From G051132615 sp051132615 (GTDB taxonomy: Bacteria > Pseudomonadota > Gammaproteobacteria > Burkholderiales > Neisseriaceae), in NCBI RefSeq assembly GCF_051132615.1, contig NZ_CP152375.1, positions 1,798,001-1,862,000 on the forward strand: 64,000 bases of DNA. Reading direction: 5' to 3'. Shown here one piece after another: positions 63,417 through 64,000 of the stretch. A model generated the notes under the pieces. It was not told the DNA's origin. It saw nothing but the letters and a program-made list of their open reading frames with translations, and did no database searches. The position numbers and the translations under genes are program-made. The number at the start of each line of letters is the position of its first letter. Within the stretch, counting starts at the first letter, position 1.

Positions 63417-64000
63417 AAATCAGCTTTCGGTTTCTATTGTTCTTTTTTTTACTGGTTGCGCTCATAGGTTATTTTATTTTGAATATTTTTGTTCAGGAAA
63501 TAAAACCAGGTATTCGTCGTGCAACAGAAAATACCTTGGTTGACACAGCCAATACGCTGGCACAGTTTGCTGCTCAGGATATGCAGGATCATACTTTAGT
63601 AAATGGTCGTTTTACTCAGGCATTTAGTCAACTCAATCAATACCCGATTGGTGCCAAGATTGATCGTTTAATTAAAAACCGTACTGAATATCGAGTGTAT
63701 ATTACTGATGAAAAAGGTATTGTGATTTTTGATTCTGCTCATAAGGACTTAGGACAGGATTATTCTCGTTGGAATGATGTATACCTGACTTTACGTGGAA
63801 AATATGGGGCCAGAAGTTCAAAAAGCGATCCTGATGATGAAACAAGTTCGGTTATGCATGTGGCCGCACCAATAAAAGTGGATGGCCGTATTGTTGGTTC
63901 TTTAACCGTTTCCAAACCGAATAAGGAAATGGCTTTAGTGATTAAAGAGGGCGAACGTCGTATTAAAGTAGCGGGTGTGATTTTATTGTGTATTGCTTTG
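63413..64000 (+). CDS. creC: CreC-like sensor histidine kinase, 5' part only
   Basis: The first 196 codons of a sensor kinase gene are present; it runs off the window end. It starts as ATGA overlap with creB. An N-terminal transmembrane helix (FRFLLFFFLLVALIGYFILN) precedes a periplasmic PAS/Cache-type domain with RVYITDEKGIVIFDS, GQDYSRWNDVYLTLRGKYGA and HVAAPIKVDGRIVGSLTVSK, and a second helix begins at the window end (KVAGVILLCIAL). This layout and the pairing with creB match CreC. The HAMP and kinase domains lie beyond the window. Confidence 0.87.
   Translation, partial: MKISFRFLLFFFLLVALIGYFILNIFVQEIKPGIRRATENTLVDTANTLAQFAAQDMQDHTLVNGRFTQAFSQLNQYPIGAKIDRLIKNRTEYRVYITDEKGIVIFDSAHKDLGQDYSRWNDVYLTLRGKYGARSSKSDPDDETSSVMHVAAPIKVDGRIVGSLTVSKPNKEMALVIKEGERRIKVAGVILLCIAL

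Overview
This is an AT-rich chromosomal window, almost certainly from the betaproteobacterial family Neisseriaceae. The evidence is the 16S gene, the order rsmD-ferredoxin-tRNA Tyr/Gly/Thr-tuf-tRNA Trp-secE-nusG-rplKAJL-rpoBC, the birA/coaX/SPOR cluster, a GTG-started rplK and TTG-started rplJ, type IV pilins, and a large autotransporter with an extended signal peptide. Base composition is lower in GC than Neisseria itself. An AT-rich relative such as Snodgrassella would fit, but I cannot fix the genus by reading.

Layout. 1-10.2 kb: the end of a SIMPL-domain gene, then leftward genes: a small membrane protein, glnS, two paralogous amino-acid-binding lipoproteins, a RidA protein, groES-groEL behind a sigma-32-like promoter, a WecA/MraY-type transferase, and a CpxRA/MisRS-like two-component pair. 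10.3-18.0 kb: 6S RNA beside zapA and a ZapB-like coiled coil, a B12 riboswitch driving btuB-btuF, a META lipoprotein, and a tightly overlapping operon rfaE2-birA-coaX-SPOR. 18.0-19.9 kb: two nearly identical pilE genes, each with a sigma-54-type promoter and a conserved upstream inverted repeat. 19.9-31 kb: a BepA-like protease, a carbonic anhydrase, nadD-rsfS, an EAL protein with a degenerate GGDEF domain, and dprA-smg-topA with a LysM protein. 31-38.7 kb: def-fmt-rsmB-DUF4390-ntrY-ntrX, rsmD and a ferredoxin. 38.8-52.5 kb: tRNAs and the translation/transcription core (tuf to rpoC). 52.6-58.1 kb: a complete rRNA operon (16S-tRNA Ile-tRNA Ala-23S-5S) with promoter and terminator. 58.1-64 kb: a 1407-residue autotransporter, then creB and the start of creC.

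How parts work together. Most of the window is housekeeping. The accessory or surface part is type IV pilin, autotransporter and BtuB, with three two-component systems. dprA and the pilins fit natural competence and twitching. The pilE promoters look sigma-54 dependent, but the sigma-54-family regulator in this window, NtrX, has lost its Walker A lysine and the GAFTGA loop. The pilins therefore presumably answer to a different activator encoded elsewhere, such as PilR.

Most notable observations: the homogenised pilE duplication with diverged promoters, the degenerate NtrX, terminator-like hairpins between the heat-shock promoter and groES, repeat elements upstream of the autotransporter and of the CpxR-like gene, and the mosaic look of the autotransporter gene. 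No mobile element, CRISPR array or prophage was seen, and nothing in the window is clearly a wholly new system.
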